Below, piece by piece: positions 1-6,620 of a stretch of 19,131 bases of DNA (positions are counted from its first letter, which is position 1; each line of letters opens with the position of its first letter). Where the stretch lies: assembly GCA_047974805.1 (NCBI GenBank), contig JBKECS010000096.1:1-19131 (forward strand), given 5' to 3'. The position numbers were made by a program, and so were the translations under genes. Source of the stretch: JAJXUB01 sp047974805 (GTDB taxonomy: Bacteria > Actinomycetota > Actinomycetes > Actinomycetales > Dermatophilaceae). The notes beneath the pieces were generated by a model. It saw only the letters and a list, made by a program, of their open reading frames with translations, was not told the DNA's origin and did not search any database.

Positions 1-1
1 G

Positions 2-80
2 CTCCCCGGGAAGGAATCGAACCTTCGTCGCTAATCCTGATTCAAAGTCAGGCGGGCCCTGCCAGCAGACCAACCGGGGA
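2..80 (-). tRNA. tRNA-Gln, anticodon UUG
   Basis: Read on the minus strand, bases 80-74 (TCCCCGG) pair with 9-3 (CCGGGGA) as a perfect 7-bp acceptor stem, with discriminator G at base 2. The anticodon arm is CCTGA / CTTTGAA / TCAGG, giving anticodon TTG at 45-43, which reads the Gln codon CAA. The T arm is GAAGG / TTCGATT / CCTTC, with the universal TTC and its conserved A. The D arm (GGTC/GGCC) carries CTGGCAG in its loop, as I recall from actinobacterial tRNA-Gln. The 79-nt length is unusual for Gln: the variable region between the anticodon and T stems is 9 nt and the D/anticodon junction has an extra base. The window ends before I can see whether CCA is encoded. In related genomes a tRNA-Gln lies next to glmU, which would be just outside the window. 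Confidence 0.85.
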
Positions 81-156
81 ACGTCGCTGGCGGCATACGA
101 CCGCGAAGCGAACCCCCACAGACTAGACGGACCAGCGCCCGGACACCGAACCAGGC

Positions 157-831
157 ATGATGTCTGTCGTGACGTCACCGTCGGCCGAGCAACCCGCCAA
201 GACCGCCAAAGCCGCTGCCCGGGCGCGTATGACCGGCCGGGAACGGCGAGAACAGCTCATCTCCGTCGGCCGCAAATTGTTCGCGGAGAAGGGCTTCGAC
301 GGCACGACGGTGGAGGACATCGCCGCGAGCGCGAGCGTGTCCAAACCGGTGGTCTATGAACACTTCGGCGGCAAAGAGGGCCTCTATGCCGTTGTGGTCG
401 ATCGGGAGATCCAGAGCCTGCTCGGCGGCATTGGCTCCGCGCTGAGCTCGGGCGGGACCAGCCGCGTCTTGCTGGAGCGAGCTGCCATGGCGTTGCTCGA
501 TTACATCGAGGGTTCCTCAGACGGTTTCCGCATCCTCGTGCGGGATTCGGTGCCCGGCCAACAGACGGGCTCGTTCGCAAGCCTCATCTCCGACGTGGCC
601 ACCCAGGTCGAATACATCCTCGTCGACGCCTTCAAACGCAACCGTCTCGACGCCAAGGCGGCCCCGCTGTATGCCCAGATGTTGGTCGGCATGGTCGCGG
701 TTCCTGGCGGGTGGTGGCTGGACAACCGCAAGCTGAAGAAGCGCGACGTGGCGGCCCATTTGGTCAATCTTGCCTGGAACGGCCTGTCGCATCTGGAGCG
801 GCGCCCGACACTGTCCATCCAAGAAGACTGA
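157..831 (+). CDS. TetR/AcrR-family transcriptional regulator
   Basis: A 224-aa protein. The N-terminal helix-turn-helix is clear at about residues 28-72: RERREQLISVGRKLF, then GFDGTTVEDIAASASVS and the recognition-helix segment KPVVYEHFGGKEGLY. The rest is an all-helical ligand/dimerisation domain of normal TetR size with no recognisable ligand signature. The start is uncertain. ATG 157 is followed at once by ATG 160, and no good Shine-Dalgarno site or TANNNT box lies at the right distance. ATG 232 (MTGRERREQ) would drop an Ala/Lys-rich tail of 25 residues. Mycobacteria carry a TetR gene (Rv1019 in M. tuberculosis) in the same glmU-rpfB-ispE neighbourhood, so this may be its positional equivalent, which is inference. 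The target is unknown; the adjacent MarR gene may or may not be co-transcribed (53-bp gap). Confidence 0.9.
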   Translation: MMSVVTSPSAEQPAKTAKAAARARMTGRERREQLISVGRKLFAEKGFDGTTVEDIAASASVSKPVVYEHFGGKEGLYAVVVDREIQSLLGGIGSALSSGGTSRVLLERAAMALLDYIEGSSDGFRILVRDSVPGQQTGSFASLISDVATQVEYILVDAFKRNRLDAKAAPLYAQMLVGMVAVPGGWWLDNRKLKKRDVAAHLVNLAWNGLSHLERRPTLSIQED

Positions 832-841
832 CCCCGTCCAG

Positions 842-861
842 GTATCTTGATATCGAGATAC
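842..861. promoter_or_regulatory. Palindromic operator upstream of the MarR gene
   Basis: A 20-bp inverted repeat with 9 of 10 paired positions matching (arms GTATCTTGAT and ATCGAGATAC; only 848/855 mismatch). A second CTTGAT half site lies at 861-866, exactly 15 bp from the first at 846-851. MarR dimers bind AT-rich palindromes of this size. The element sits between the TetR stop and the -10 box of the MarR gene, where a repressor would block polymerase. Autoregulation is inferred from position. Confidence 0.65.
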
Positions 862-872
862 TTGATGCGAGC

Positions 873-878
873 TAGGAT
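873..878 (+). promoter_or_regulatory. -10 box of the MarR gene, leaderless configuration
   Basis: TAGGAT fits the actinobacterial TANNNT -10 consensus and ends 6 nt before ATG 885, so transcription would begin at or next to the A of the start codon. An AGGA inside the box could act as a weak ribosome site if a longer transcript exists. The -35 is unclear: TTGATA at 848-853 is 19 bp away and inside the operator. Confidence 0.5.
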
Positions 879-884
879 CGCCCC

Positions 885-1385
885 ATGACCTCCCGGGCGG
901 ATGACGTCGACCGTATCGTCGCGGCCTGGCATCGCGAGCTACCCGAACTCGACCTTGCCCCGATGGAAGTCCTCTCCAGGGTGACCCGCTTGGCCAGACG
1001 CCTGGACCGGATCCGCCGTGACGCGTTCACCCGCCACGGACTGCAGACTTGGTCCTTCGACGTCCTCGCCGCTCTTCGTCGGGCCGGAGCGCCCTATGAG
1101 CTCTCCCCCGGACAGCTCGTCCACGAGACCATGGTCACGTCGGGCACGATGACCAACCGGGTCGATCGCCTAGTCGCCCTGGGGCTGGTGGAGCGACGCC
1201 CCGATCCCGGCGATCGTCGGGGAGTCCTCGTCCGGCTCACCGAGCAGGGCCGATCCCGTGTCGACGACGCGTTCGCCGACCTCATCGACCGTGAGCGAGA
1301 CCTGCTCGACGGTCTCGAAGGTGCCGACCGAGCCGGGCTGGCAGCCCAGCTGCGTCAGGTGATGACGACGTTGGAAGCCACCTGA
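885..1385 (+). CDS. MarR-family transcriptional regulator
   Basis: A 166-aa winged-helix regulator. The recognition helix region MVTSGTMTNRVDRLVALGLVERR and the wing PDPGDRRGVLVRLTEQG form the classic MarR signature (D-R-R-x-x-x-V/L-x-L-T). N- and C-terminal helices would form the dimer interface. There is no Cys near the N-terminus of the kind used by OhrR for peroxide sensing, so a phenolic or other small ligand is more likely, but the ligand cannot be named. It follows TetR in the same direction and converges with the ABC-F gene, whose stop is 9 bp away, with no good terminator between. The near-perfect palindrome 24 bp upstream of the start suggests autorepression. Confidence 0.93.
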   Translation: MTSRADDVDRIVAAWHRELPELDLAPMEVLSRVTRLARRLDRIRRDAFTRHGLQTWSFDVLAALRRAGAPYELSPGQLVHETMVTSGTMTNRVDRLVALGLVERRPDPGDRRGVLVRLTEQGRSRVDDAFADLIDRERDLLDGLEGADRAGLAAQLRQVMTTLEAT

Positions 1386-1394
1386 GACAGCGGC

Positions 1395-3215
1395 TCACTC
1401 CAAGAGTTCAGCCGCCTGAAGCCATTGCGCCTCCAAGGCGTCTCGTTCGACGCCAACATCGGCAAGTTCGTCCTGCAGCTGGCGGATCCGCTCGCGATCC
1501 GTGGCGGCCAGCGCCATCGCCGTATGCAGTGTTTCCTCCCGTTCGGTCAGGCGCGCCAGCTGGCGCTCCACTCGCGCGACCACCTTGCTAGCTTCCCGGA
1601 GCTGAGCCTGGCTCGGTCTCGTCGCCGGCTCACTCGCAGCCGCGGGGGATGTCATCGCCGGGGTCCGCCTGGGCCGGCCGGTTTCCTCGGGGCTGACGGC
1701 TCGACGCAAGCGAAGGTATTCCTCGATGCCCCCGGGGAGGTCGCGCAGGTGCCCGTCACCCAGCAGCGCCATCTGCCGATCGGTGATCCGCTCGATGAGG
1801 TAGCGGTCGTGGCTGACCACGACGAGAGTTCCCGCCCAGCCATCGAGCACGTCCTCCAGGGAGGTCAACGTCTCGATGTCGAGATCGTTGGTGGGCTCGT
1901 CCAAGAGGAGGACGTTTGGCTCGGCCAACAATAGCCGGAGGATTTGCAGTCGGCGACGCTCTCCGCCGGAAAGCTCTGCCACCCGGGTGCGCTGCCGGGC
2001 CGGTGAGAACCCCAGACGTTGGGCCAATTGGCTCGCGGTGACATCTTTGCCGCCGAGCTTGGTCACCGCCTTGACCTCCTCGATGGCCTCGATGAGCCGG
2101 GCCGGACCACGCTGATCCAACTCGGCGACGTCCTGGGTCAGGTGGGCGATTCGCACGGTGACCCCCACCGAACGCCGACCGGACGAAAGGGAGACCTCTC
2201 CGGCGATCGCCCGCAACAGGGTGGACTTGCCCGAACCGTTGACCCCGACGATGCCGACCCGCTCACCTGGCGCCAGCCGCCACGTGGCCCGGTCCAGCAG
2301 GACCCGACCTCCCCGGCTCACCGAGGCATCCAGCAGGTCGACGACGTCGTTGCCCAGCCGCGTCGTGGCGAACCGAACCAGCTCCACGTCGTCCCGCGGC
2401 GGAGGTTCGTCGGCGATCAGGGCGTTGGCGGCTTCGATCCGGAACTTGGGCTTGCTGCTGCGGGCAGGGGCCCCGCGGCGCAGCCAGGCCAGCTCCTTGC
2501 GCAGCAGGTTGTTACGACGGTCGGCCTGCGCCGTCGCCATCCGGACCCGCTCGGCTTTGGCCAGCACGTAGGCGGCATACCCGCCGTCGATGCTCTGCAC
2601 CTTCCCATCGACGACTTCCCAGGTGGAGGTCGCGATCGCGTCGAGGAACCACCGATCGTGCGTCACGGCGACGAGCGCATTGTCCGGGCGAGCCCGAGCG
2701 ACCACGTGCTGGGCCAGCCAGGCCACCCCTTCGACGTCGAGGTGGTTCGTCGGCTCGTCCAGCAGCAAGACGCTCGGATCGGTGACCAACATTGCCGCCA
2801 GGGCCACCCGGCGCCGTTCGCCCCCGGACATCGGCCCCAACGGTGCGTCGAGGCCGCCGAGGGCCGGTGCGTCCATACCGCCGAGGAGGCCCTCGAAGAT
2901 GTCACGTATCCGGGGATCACCGGCATACGTATGCTCGGCGCGCTCGCCGACCACGGCCTGGCGAACGGTGAGCTGTGGGTCGAACGTGTCGGCCTGGCGG
3001 AGCATGCTCACGTGTGCCTGGCCGGACCAGGTCACGCGTCCGGTGTCGGGTTGACGCTCGCCGGCCAGCAGCGACAACAGCGTCGTCTTGCCCCCACCGT
3101 TGCGGCCGACCACCCCGATTCGGTCACCGCCACCAACCCCGAGGGATATCTCGTCCAGAACAAGGGCAGTGCCCAAGGCGATCGAGGCGCGCTCCACCGA
3201 GACAAGGTTGGCCAT
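1395..3215 (-). CDS. ABC-F family ATPase, Uup-like, probably ribosome-associated
   Basis: A soluble protein of 606 aa with two ABC ATPase domains and no membrane segments. Domain 1 has Walker A GRNGGGKTT (37-45), signature MSGGE (129-133) and Walker B LLLDEPTNHLD (150-160). Domain 2 has GVNGSGKST (324-332), LSGGE (415-419) and LLLDEPTNDLD (436-446). The linker (about 215-275) is charged, as in ABC-F proteins that act at the ribosomal E site. The tail from about 535 is a Glu/Arg-rich coiled coil, typical of Uup and some resistance-type ABC-F proteins. I start at ATG 3215 (MANLVSVE); TTG 3221, two codons upstream, is possible, and neither has a strong Shine-Dalgarno site. The start lies 15 bp after the ispE stop, so it is probably the last gene of the rsmA-ispE unit. 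A role in translation or ribosome biogenesis fits the neighbour rsmA; an antibiotic-protection role cannot be excluded. Confidence 0.93.
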   Translation of the reverse strand: MANLVSVERASIALGTALVLDEISLGVGGGDRIGVVGRNGGGKTTLLSLLAGERQPDTGRVTWSGQAHVSMLRQADTFDPQLTVRQAVVGERAEHTYAGDPRIRDIFEGLLGGMDAPALGGLDAPLGPMSGGERRRVALAAMLVTDPSVLLLDEPTNHLDVEGVAWLAQHVVARARPDNALVAVTHDRWFLDAIATSTWEVVDGKVQSIDGGYAAYVLAKAERVRMATAQADRRNNLLRKELAWLRRGAPARSSKPKFRIEAANALIADEPPPRDDVELVRFATTRLGNDVVDLLDASVSRGGRVLLDRATWRLAPGERVGIVGVNGSGKSTLLRAIAGEVSLSSGRRSVGVTVRIAHLTQDVAELDQRGPARLIEAIEEVKAVTKLGGKDVTASQLAQRLGFSPARQRTRVAELSGGERRRLQILRLLLAEPNVLLLDEPTNDLDIETLTSLEDVLDGWAGTLVVVSHDRYLIERITDRQMALLGDGHLRDLPGGIEEYLRLRRAVSPEETGRPRRTPAMTSPAAASEPATRPSQAQLREASKVVARVERQLARLTEREETLHTAMALAATDRERIRQLQDELADVGVERDALEAQWLQAAELLE

Positions 3216-3230
3216 GGACAAAGGGGCAGT

Positions 3231-4163
3231 TCAGTCGCTGGCCAGCAGGAGGGTATGTGCCCCGTGCATCGGTCCGCTCGCTCGCCGCACGTCCTTAACC
3301 AGGCCGGTGGCCGTGAGCCCGACGGCAAGGTCGATGCCCGCCTCGTGACTGTCCACGAGGAAGGCCAGCGTGGGGCCCGAGCCGGACACGATCCCGCCAA
3401 GGGCGCCCATCTCCAGGCCGGAGGTGAGCACATCGGTCAATTCCGGGCGCAGCGACAACGCTGCTTCCTGCAGGTCATTGGACAAGGCCGCGGCCAGCAC
3501 CCTCGCGTCACCCTGCCGCAGGGCAGCCATGGCCTCCGGATGTGGCTCCGGCACCTCGAGCGGCGCGCCCGGGCGCAGCCGGTCGAACTCGGCATACACA
3601 TCCGGCGTCGCCAGTCCCGTCTCGGACAGAGCGAAGACCCAATGAAACGTCCCCCGACACAGCACCGGGGCTAGCAGCTCGCCACGCCCCGAGCCGATCG
3701 CTGTCCCCCCTGCGACGAGGAAGGGAACGTCGCTGCCCAACTCTGCGCCAAAGGTCTCCAGCTCTCGACGCTCCAGACCCAGGTCCCAGAATCGGTCGCA
3801 CGCCACCAGGGCGGCCGCGGCATCAGCCGATCCGCCGGCCATGCCGCCAGCCACCGGGATGTCCTTGGTGATCGAGATCGCCAAAGCCGTGGCTATCTGG
3901 AACTCCTCGCCAAGAGCCTTCGCGGCTCGCAGCGCCAGGTTGGTGTCATCGAGTGGCACCCGATCGGCATACGGCCCGGTCACGCTCACCGACCAGTCAT
4001 CGGCCCGCTCGACAGTGACGTCATCGAAGATCCCGACGGCCTGATAGATCGTCGACAGCGGATGGTACCCATCCGCGCGGGGGGCGCCGACCCGCAATGC
4101 GAGGTTGACCTTGGCCGGCACCCGAACGGTGACCGGCATCGGGCCATCCCACGCTGACGTCAT
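3231..4163 (-). CDS. ispE: 4-diphosphocytidyl-2-C-methyl-D-erythritol kinase
   Basis: A 310-aa GHMP kinase that phosphorylates CDP-methylerythritol at the 2-hydroxyl with ATP in the MEP (non-mevalonate) isoprenoid pathway. The N-terminal PAKVNLAL places a Lys at residue 18, matching the catalytic Lys of the family. The glycine-rich ATP loop PVAGGMAGGSADAAA is at about 103-117, the catalytic Asp is in GSDVPF (D145), and the C-terminal GHMP motif GGIVSGSGPT is present. The length is normal for actinobacterial IspE. The start ATG is 9 bp after the rsmA stop, with GGGTGGG just upstream as ribosome site, so rsmA and ispE are very likely co-transcribed. This coupling of ribosome maturation with isoprenoid precursors is also seen in mycobacteria. 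No broken motifs. Confidence 0.97.
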   Translation of the reverse strand: MTSAWDGPMPVTVRVPAKVNLALRVGAPRADGYHPLSTIYQAVGIFDDVTVERADDWSVSVTGPYADRVPLDDTNLALRAAKALGEEFQIATALAISITKDIPVAGGMAGGSADAAAALVACDRFWDLGLERRELETFGAELGSDVPFLVAGGTAIGSGRGELLAPVLCRGTFHWVFALSETGLATPDVYAEFDRLRPGAPLEVPEPHPEAMAALRQGDARVLAAALSNDLQEAALSLRPELTDVLTSGLEMGALGGIVSGSGPTLAFLVDSHEAGIDLAVGLTATGLVKDVRRASGPMHGAHTLLLASD

Positions 4164-4172
4164 CTGCCCACC

Positions 4173-5075
4173 CTATCCAGGGTGATGGAGGGTGGCGTCC
4201 ATGGCTTGACGTGCCGCCGCGACATCGGCGAACTGGGCCACGGTCAAGCGCTCACCGCGCAGGCCCGGGTCGACCCCGGCACGTTCCAGGATGGCCTGAG
4301 CCCGGTCCGGGGAACCGGCCCATGGCGCCAGTGCAGCTCGCAAGGTCTTGCGCCGTTGGGCGAACGCCGCATCCACGCAAGCAAACACCTCGGCGGCGCT
4401 GACATCGACGCGCGGCGGGTCCCGACGGACCATGGCGACCAACCCGGAATCGACATTAGGCACCGGCCAGAACACCGATCTGGTGACCGTCCCGGCCAGC
4501 GACACCTGGGCGTACCACGCAGCCTTGACACTCGGCACCCCGTAGGTCTTCGTGCCGGGTTTGGCTGCCAGCCGCTGGGCCACCTCCAGCTGCACCATGA
4601 CGAGCACCCGGCGAAGCGTCGGGAGCCGGCCGAGGAGTTCCAGCACGACCGGAACAGCCACGTTATACGGCAGGTTGGCCACCAACGCGGTGGGCTGCGG
4701 GTCGGGGACCTGCGTCAGGGTGAGGGCATCCTGCGCGAGCACGGTGAGACGTTCGAGCGCCTCCGGGGCGAAGCTCGCCACGGTCCCGGGCAAGGCGGCA
4801 GCCAGAGTGGGGTCGACTTCGACGGCCGTCACATGACCGGCCCGCTGCAACAGGGCCAACGTCAGCGAGCCCAGGCCCGGACCGACCTCGAGCACGGTGT
4901 CGGCCCGCTCGAGGTCGGCGGCCCTGACGATCCGGCGAACCGTGTTGGCGTCGACGACGAAGTTCTGCCCCCACGACTTGGTCGGCCGCACACCATGTCG
5001 GTGAGCCAACTCCCGCACCGCTGCCGCACCGAGCAAGCCAGGGCCGGACATCGGGTCGATCGGCGCCGGCGGCAT
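4173..5075 (-). CDS. rsmA: 16S rRNA (adenine(1518)-N6/adenine(1519)-N6)-dimethyltransferase
   Basis: A 300-aa SAM-dependent methyltransferase (RsmA/KsgA) that dimethylates two adjacent adenines in the 3' terminal helix of 16S rRNA late in 30S assembly; its loss causes kasugamycin resistance. Visible motifs are KSWGQNF (33-39), SAM-binding motif I VLEVGPGLGSLT (61-72), the acidic EVDP (86-89) and the catalytic NLPYN (134-138). The C-terminal small domain (FAQRRKTLRAAL) is present. ATG 5075 has no Shine-Dalgarno site, but a TACAGT box ends 6 nt upstream, so it may be expressed from its own leaderless promoter in addition to any read-through from rpfB past the large hairpin at 5094-5132. Confidence 0.97.
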   Translation of the reverse strand: MPPAPIDPMSGPGLLGAAAVRELAHRHGVRPTKSWGQNFVVDANTVRRIVRAADLERADTVLEVGPGLGSLTLALLQRAGHVTAVEVDPTLAAALPGTVASFAPEALERLTVLAQDALTLTQVPDPQPTALVANLPYNVAVPVVLELLGRLPTLRRVLVMVQLEVAQRLAAKPGTKTYGVPSVKAAWYAQVSLAGTVTRSVFWPVPNVDSGLVAMVRRDPPRVDVSAAEVFACVDAAFAQRRKTLRAALAPWAGSPDRAQAILERAGVDPGLRGERLTVAQFADVAAARQAMDATLHHPG

Positions 5076-5081
5076 ACCGGA

Positions 5082-5087
5082 ACTGTA
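5082..5087 (-). promoter_or_regulatory. -10 box of rsmA, leaderless configuration
   Basis: TACAGT on the minus strand ends 6 nt before ATG 5075. It lies directly downstream of the 18-bp hairpin, which occupies the place of any -35 element. No -35 match is seen. Confidence 0.4.
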
Positions 5088-5093
5088 GCGGCG

Positions 5094-5132
5094 CGGCAGC
5101 GCCTGCCCTCCCTGGGAGGGCAGGCGCTGCCG
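5094..5132 (-). terminator. 18-bp perfect hairpin between rpfB and rsmA
   Basis: Bases 5094-5111 pair perfectly with 5115-5132, leaving the 3-nt loop CTG. The stem is almost entirely G-C. On the rpfB sense strand no U-tract follows, so this is not a classical intrinsic terminator, but U-less hairpins are common in actinobacteria and can halt polymerase or protect mRNA ends. It begins 15 bp beyond the rpfB stop and could separate rpfB expression from rsmA-ispE. Confidence 0.65.
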
Positions 5133-5147
5133 TCAGGTCAGAACCGT

Positions 5148-6290
5148 TCAGGCTGCGTGGGCGCACCCCCAGCCGGACAAGCCGGCCGCGGCGTAGTACC
5201 GGTTGGCGACGGTGATCTGCTGTGCCCGCGAGGCCAAGTCGGCTCGGGGAGCGAATTGACCGCCCCCATACGCGAGCCACGTGCTCGTGAGGAACTGCAG
5301 GCCGCCGTAGTAGCCGTTGCCGGTGTTGATCGACCAGTTTCCGCCGGATTCACACGCGGCGATCCGATCCCACATCCCGGAATTAGCCACGTTGAGCCCG
5401 CCACCGGAGGTGTTGCCGGCGGACCCGCTCGTCGAGGACGTCGTGGGTGCGGGGCGGGATTTGGTACCGACCAGGACGACCGCGTTGACCGGCTTGGTGA
5501 CCACGGTCCGGCTGACGACCTTCTCCTTGGTGATCTTGCCATCCACCAGGGTCTGCTCGACGCTCAGCTTCGCCGTCCCCCTCTTGCCGGCCGTCTTGGT
5601 CTTGGACTGTCCGGTATAGAGGGTGTCGGTCTTAACCTTCGTCCTGCCATAGGCCACCGACTCGGTCTTGCCGACCGTCTTGGTGATAACCCGTTGCACC
5701 GTCACCGTCATGTTCTCCGTGACCGGGCTCGTCGAGGCCGGCTTGACGATGTCCTTGGCGCCGACTTTGACGCCTTTGGCGGTCAACAGCTCCTTGACCG
5801 TGGCCGCCGTGGTGCCGCCCGTCGTACTCGTGCGATCGACGACGATGGTCACCCGCTTCGGCACGGTCACCGACAGGGTCAGCCCTTGGCGACCCAACAC
5901 CTGCGAGCGGCTCGCCGACAGTTGTGCGCCCTCGGTCCCGCGCAGGCTGAGTTCGGTCAACGCAGCACCGACGGTGGTGCCCGTCGTCCAATAGGTCTTG
6001 GTGCTGCCAGCCATCTGCACCGTCAGCGGACGGGCATAACGAACCATGACGGTCTGGCCATCGGCAACGTGAGTCGAGGGCGAGGGGACCACCACGTCCT
6101 TGTCGCTGAGCGCGATGCCCTCCTTGTCGAGGATGTCACCGACCGTGCCGCCGAAGGCGTGCACGGAGCTGGTCTTTCCGTCGACGCTGAGGGTGACGGT
6201 CTGGTCCACGGCGGTGTATCCGGCGGCGCCGGCGACGACCGCGAGCGCGGCTGCGCCCTGGGCCACTCGCCGGAGGGGGAAGTACGGCAA
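5148..6290 (-). CDS. rpfB: Resuscitation-promoting factor RpfB (secreted muralytic enzyme)
   Basis: A 380-aa exported peptidoglycan hydrolase that helps dormant cells resume growth. It has a hydrophobic segment at 9-27 (signal or anchor) and three DUF348 ubiquitin-like repeats at about 30-70, 87-130 and 143-185. A G5 domain (about 200-277) follows, then a Ser/Thr/Gly linker (278-303) and the C-terminal lysozyme-like Rpf domain (304-380). The catalytic Glu is E314 in AACESGGNW, and C313 and C376 match the conserved disulfide. The length is close to mycobacterial RpfB. The start is TTG 6290: GGAG at 6299-6296 lies 5 nt upstream, which decides it. Downstream are rsmA and ispE, the arrangement shown in M. 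tuberculosis to be controlled by an RNA switch in the rpfB leader. Here too the leader is long and structured. Confidence 0.96.
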   Translation of the reverse strand: MPYFPLRRVAQGAAALAVVAGAAGYTAVDQTVTLSVDGKTSSVHAFGGTVGDILDKEGIALSDKDVVVPSPSTHVADGQTVMVRYARPLTVQMAGSTKTYWTTGTTVGAALTELSLRGTEGAQLSASRSQVLGRQGLTLSVTVPKRVTIVVDRTSTTGGTTAATVKELLTAKGVKVGAKDIVKPASTSPVTENMTVTVQRVITKTVGKTESVAYGRTKVKTDTLYTGQSKTKTAGKRGTAKLSVEQTLVDGKITKEKVVSRTVVTKPVNAVVLVGTKSRPAPTTSSTSGSAGNTSGGGLNVANSGMWDRIAACESGGNWSINTGNGYYGGLQFLTSTWLAYGGGQFAPRADLASRAQQITVANRYYAAAGLSGWGCAHAA

Positions 6291-6322
6291 AATTGCTCCG
6301 GTTCTTAGCTCTCTCCGGGCAC

Positions 6323-6402
6323 GATCCTGGACACACGGCAGGAATCACACCTGTCGCGGAAGTGGGCCGGGGGAAGGCTCACCAGTGTTCGGCCCCAGGA
6401 TC
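6323..6402 (-). ncRNA. Candidate aptamer-like three-way junction in the rpfB leader
   Basis: On the rpfB sense strand, GATCCTGG (6402-6395) is exactly complementary to CCAGGATC (6330-6323), closing a 64-nt domain. Inside are two local hairpins: GGCCG/CGGCC with a 20-nt loop, directly stacked on the closing stem, and CAGG/CCTG around TGTGATT. The junctions are 11 and 8 nt. The 3' end of the fold is about 30 nt from the ribosome site. Pairing was found by eye; no covariation could be tested. It does not convincingly match a riboswitch class I know. Confidence 0.35.
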
Positions 6403-6422
6403 TGGCAGGGAGGAGGCTCACC
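6365..6422 (-). repeat. Imperfect 19-nt direct repeat in the rpfB leader
   Basis: Copies at 6365-6383 and 6404-6422 match at 16 of 19 positions and share GGCTCACC; on the leader RNA both read GGTGAGCC followed by a C/T-rich tract. The CCTCC-like tracts resemble anti-Shine-Dalgarno sequence and could pair with the GGAG of rpfB. Confidence 0.55.
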
Positions 6423-6620
6423 GATCGGCCACATCGCTGATCGATCAACCCCCCCCCAGGGGTCCGAACTGCCCGGAGGATCGCCCCGGCCATCCCCACC
6501 ACCATGCACCGATGGTAAGGAAAAGGTCAAATTTCGGTAACGGTGGGTTTCGGCATGTCGCGGCGACACGCCGGTGACCTGCGGCCCCTCCGCGCCCATC
6601 GTTCGGCCACGTGACATCTC

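Larger units (their letters stand above)
6291..6620 (-). promoter_or_regulatory. 330-bp rpfB upstream region: promoter and structured leader
   Basis: No gene is supported here. The AT-richest part (6510-6545) holds a likely promoter: TTACCG (6540-6535), a 17-bp spacer and TACCAT (6517-6512), giving a start near 6505 and a leader of about 215 nt. An overlapping alternative is TTGACC (6530-6525) with CATGGT 18 bp further. The leader contains a run of nine C (6449-6457 on plus), the palindrome TGATCGATCA (6438-6447), CCGATCGG (6421-6428), a 19-nt direct repeat and a possible three-way junction. Next to the ribosome site, CCGG arms flanking GAGAGAGCTAAGAA could form a small hairpin that hides the GGAG. 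Confidence 0.6.

Noticed and set aside
1383..1397. Bidirectional terminator between the MarR and ABC-F genes
   Set aside because: Only a 4-bp TGAG/CTCA pairing without a T-tract exists in the 9-bp spacer.
2019..3674. A 551-codon plus-strand open frame over the ABC-F gene and ispE
   Set aside because: It is a shadow of the minus-strand genes, with no ribosome site or recognisable domain.
4182..6308. A 708-codon open frame on the plus strand across rsmA and rpfB
   Set aside because: It is antisense to two confidently identified genes, has a Gly/Arg/His-rich composition typical of GC-rich shadow frames, and shows no family motif.
6291..6505. c-di-AMP (ydaO-type) riboswitch upstream of rpfB
   Set aside because: Only fragments such as GGTGTGATTC and GAGCTAA resemble the conserved blocks; the GGGGA-type and CCGTCAGCTAAC blocks are not present as expected, so I do not assign the class.
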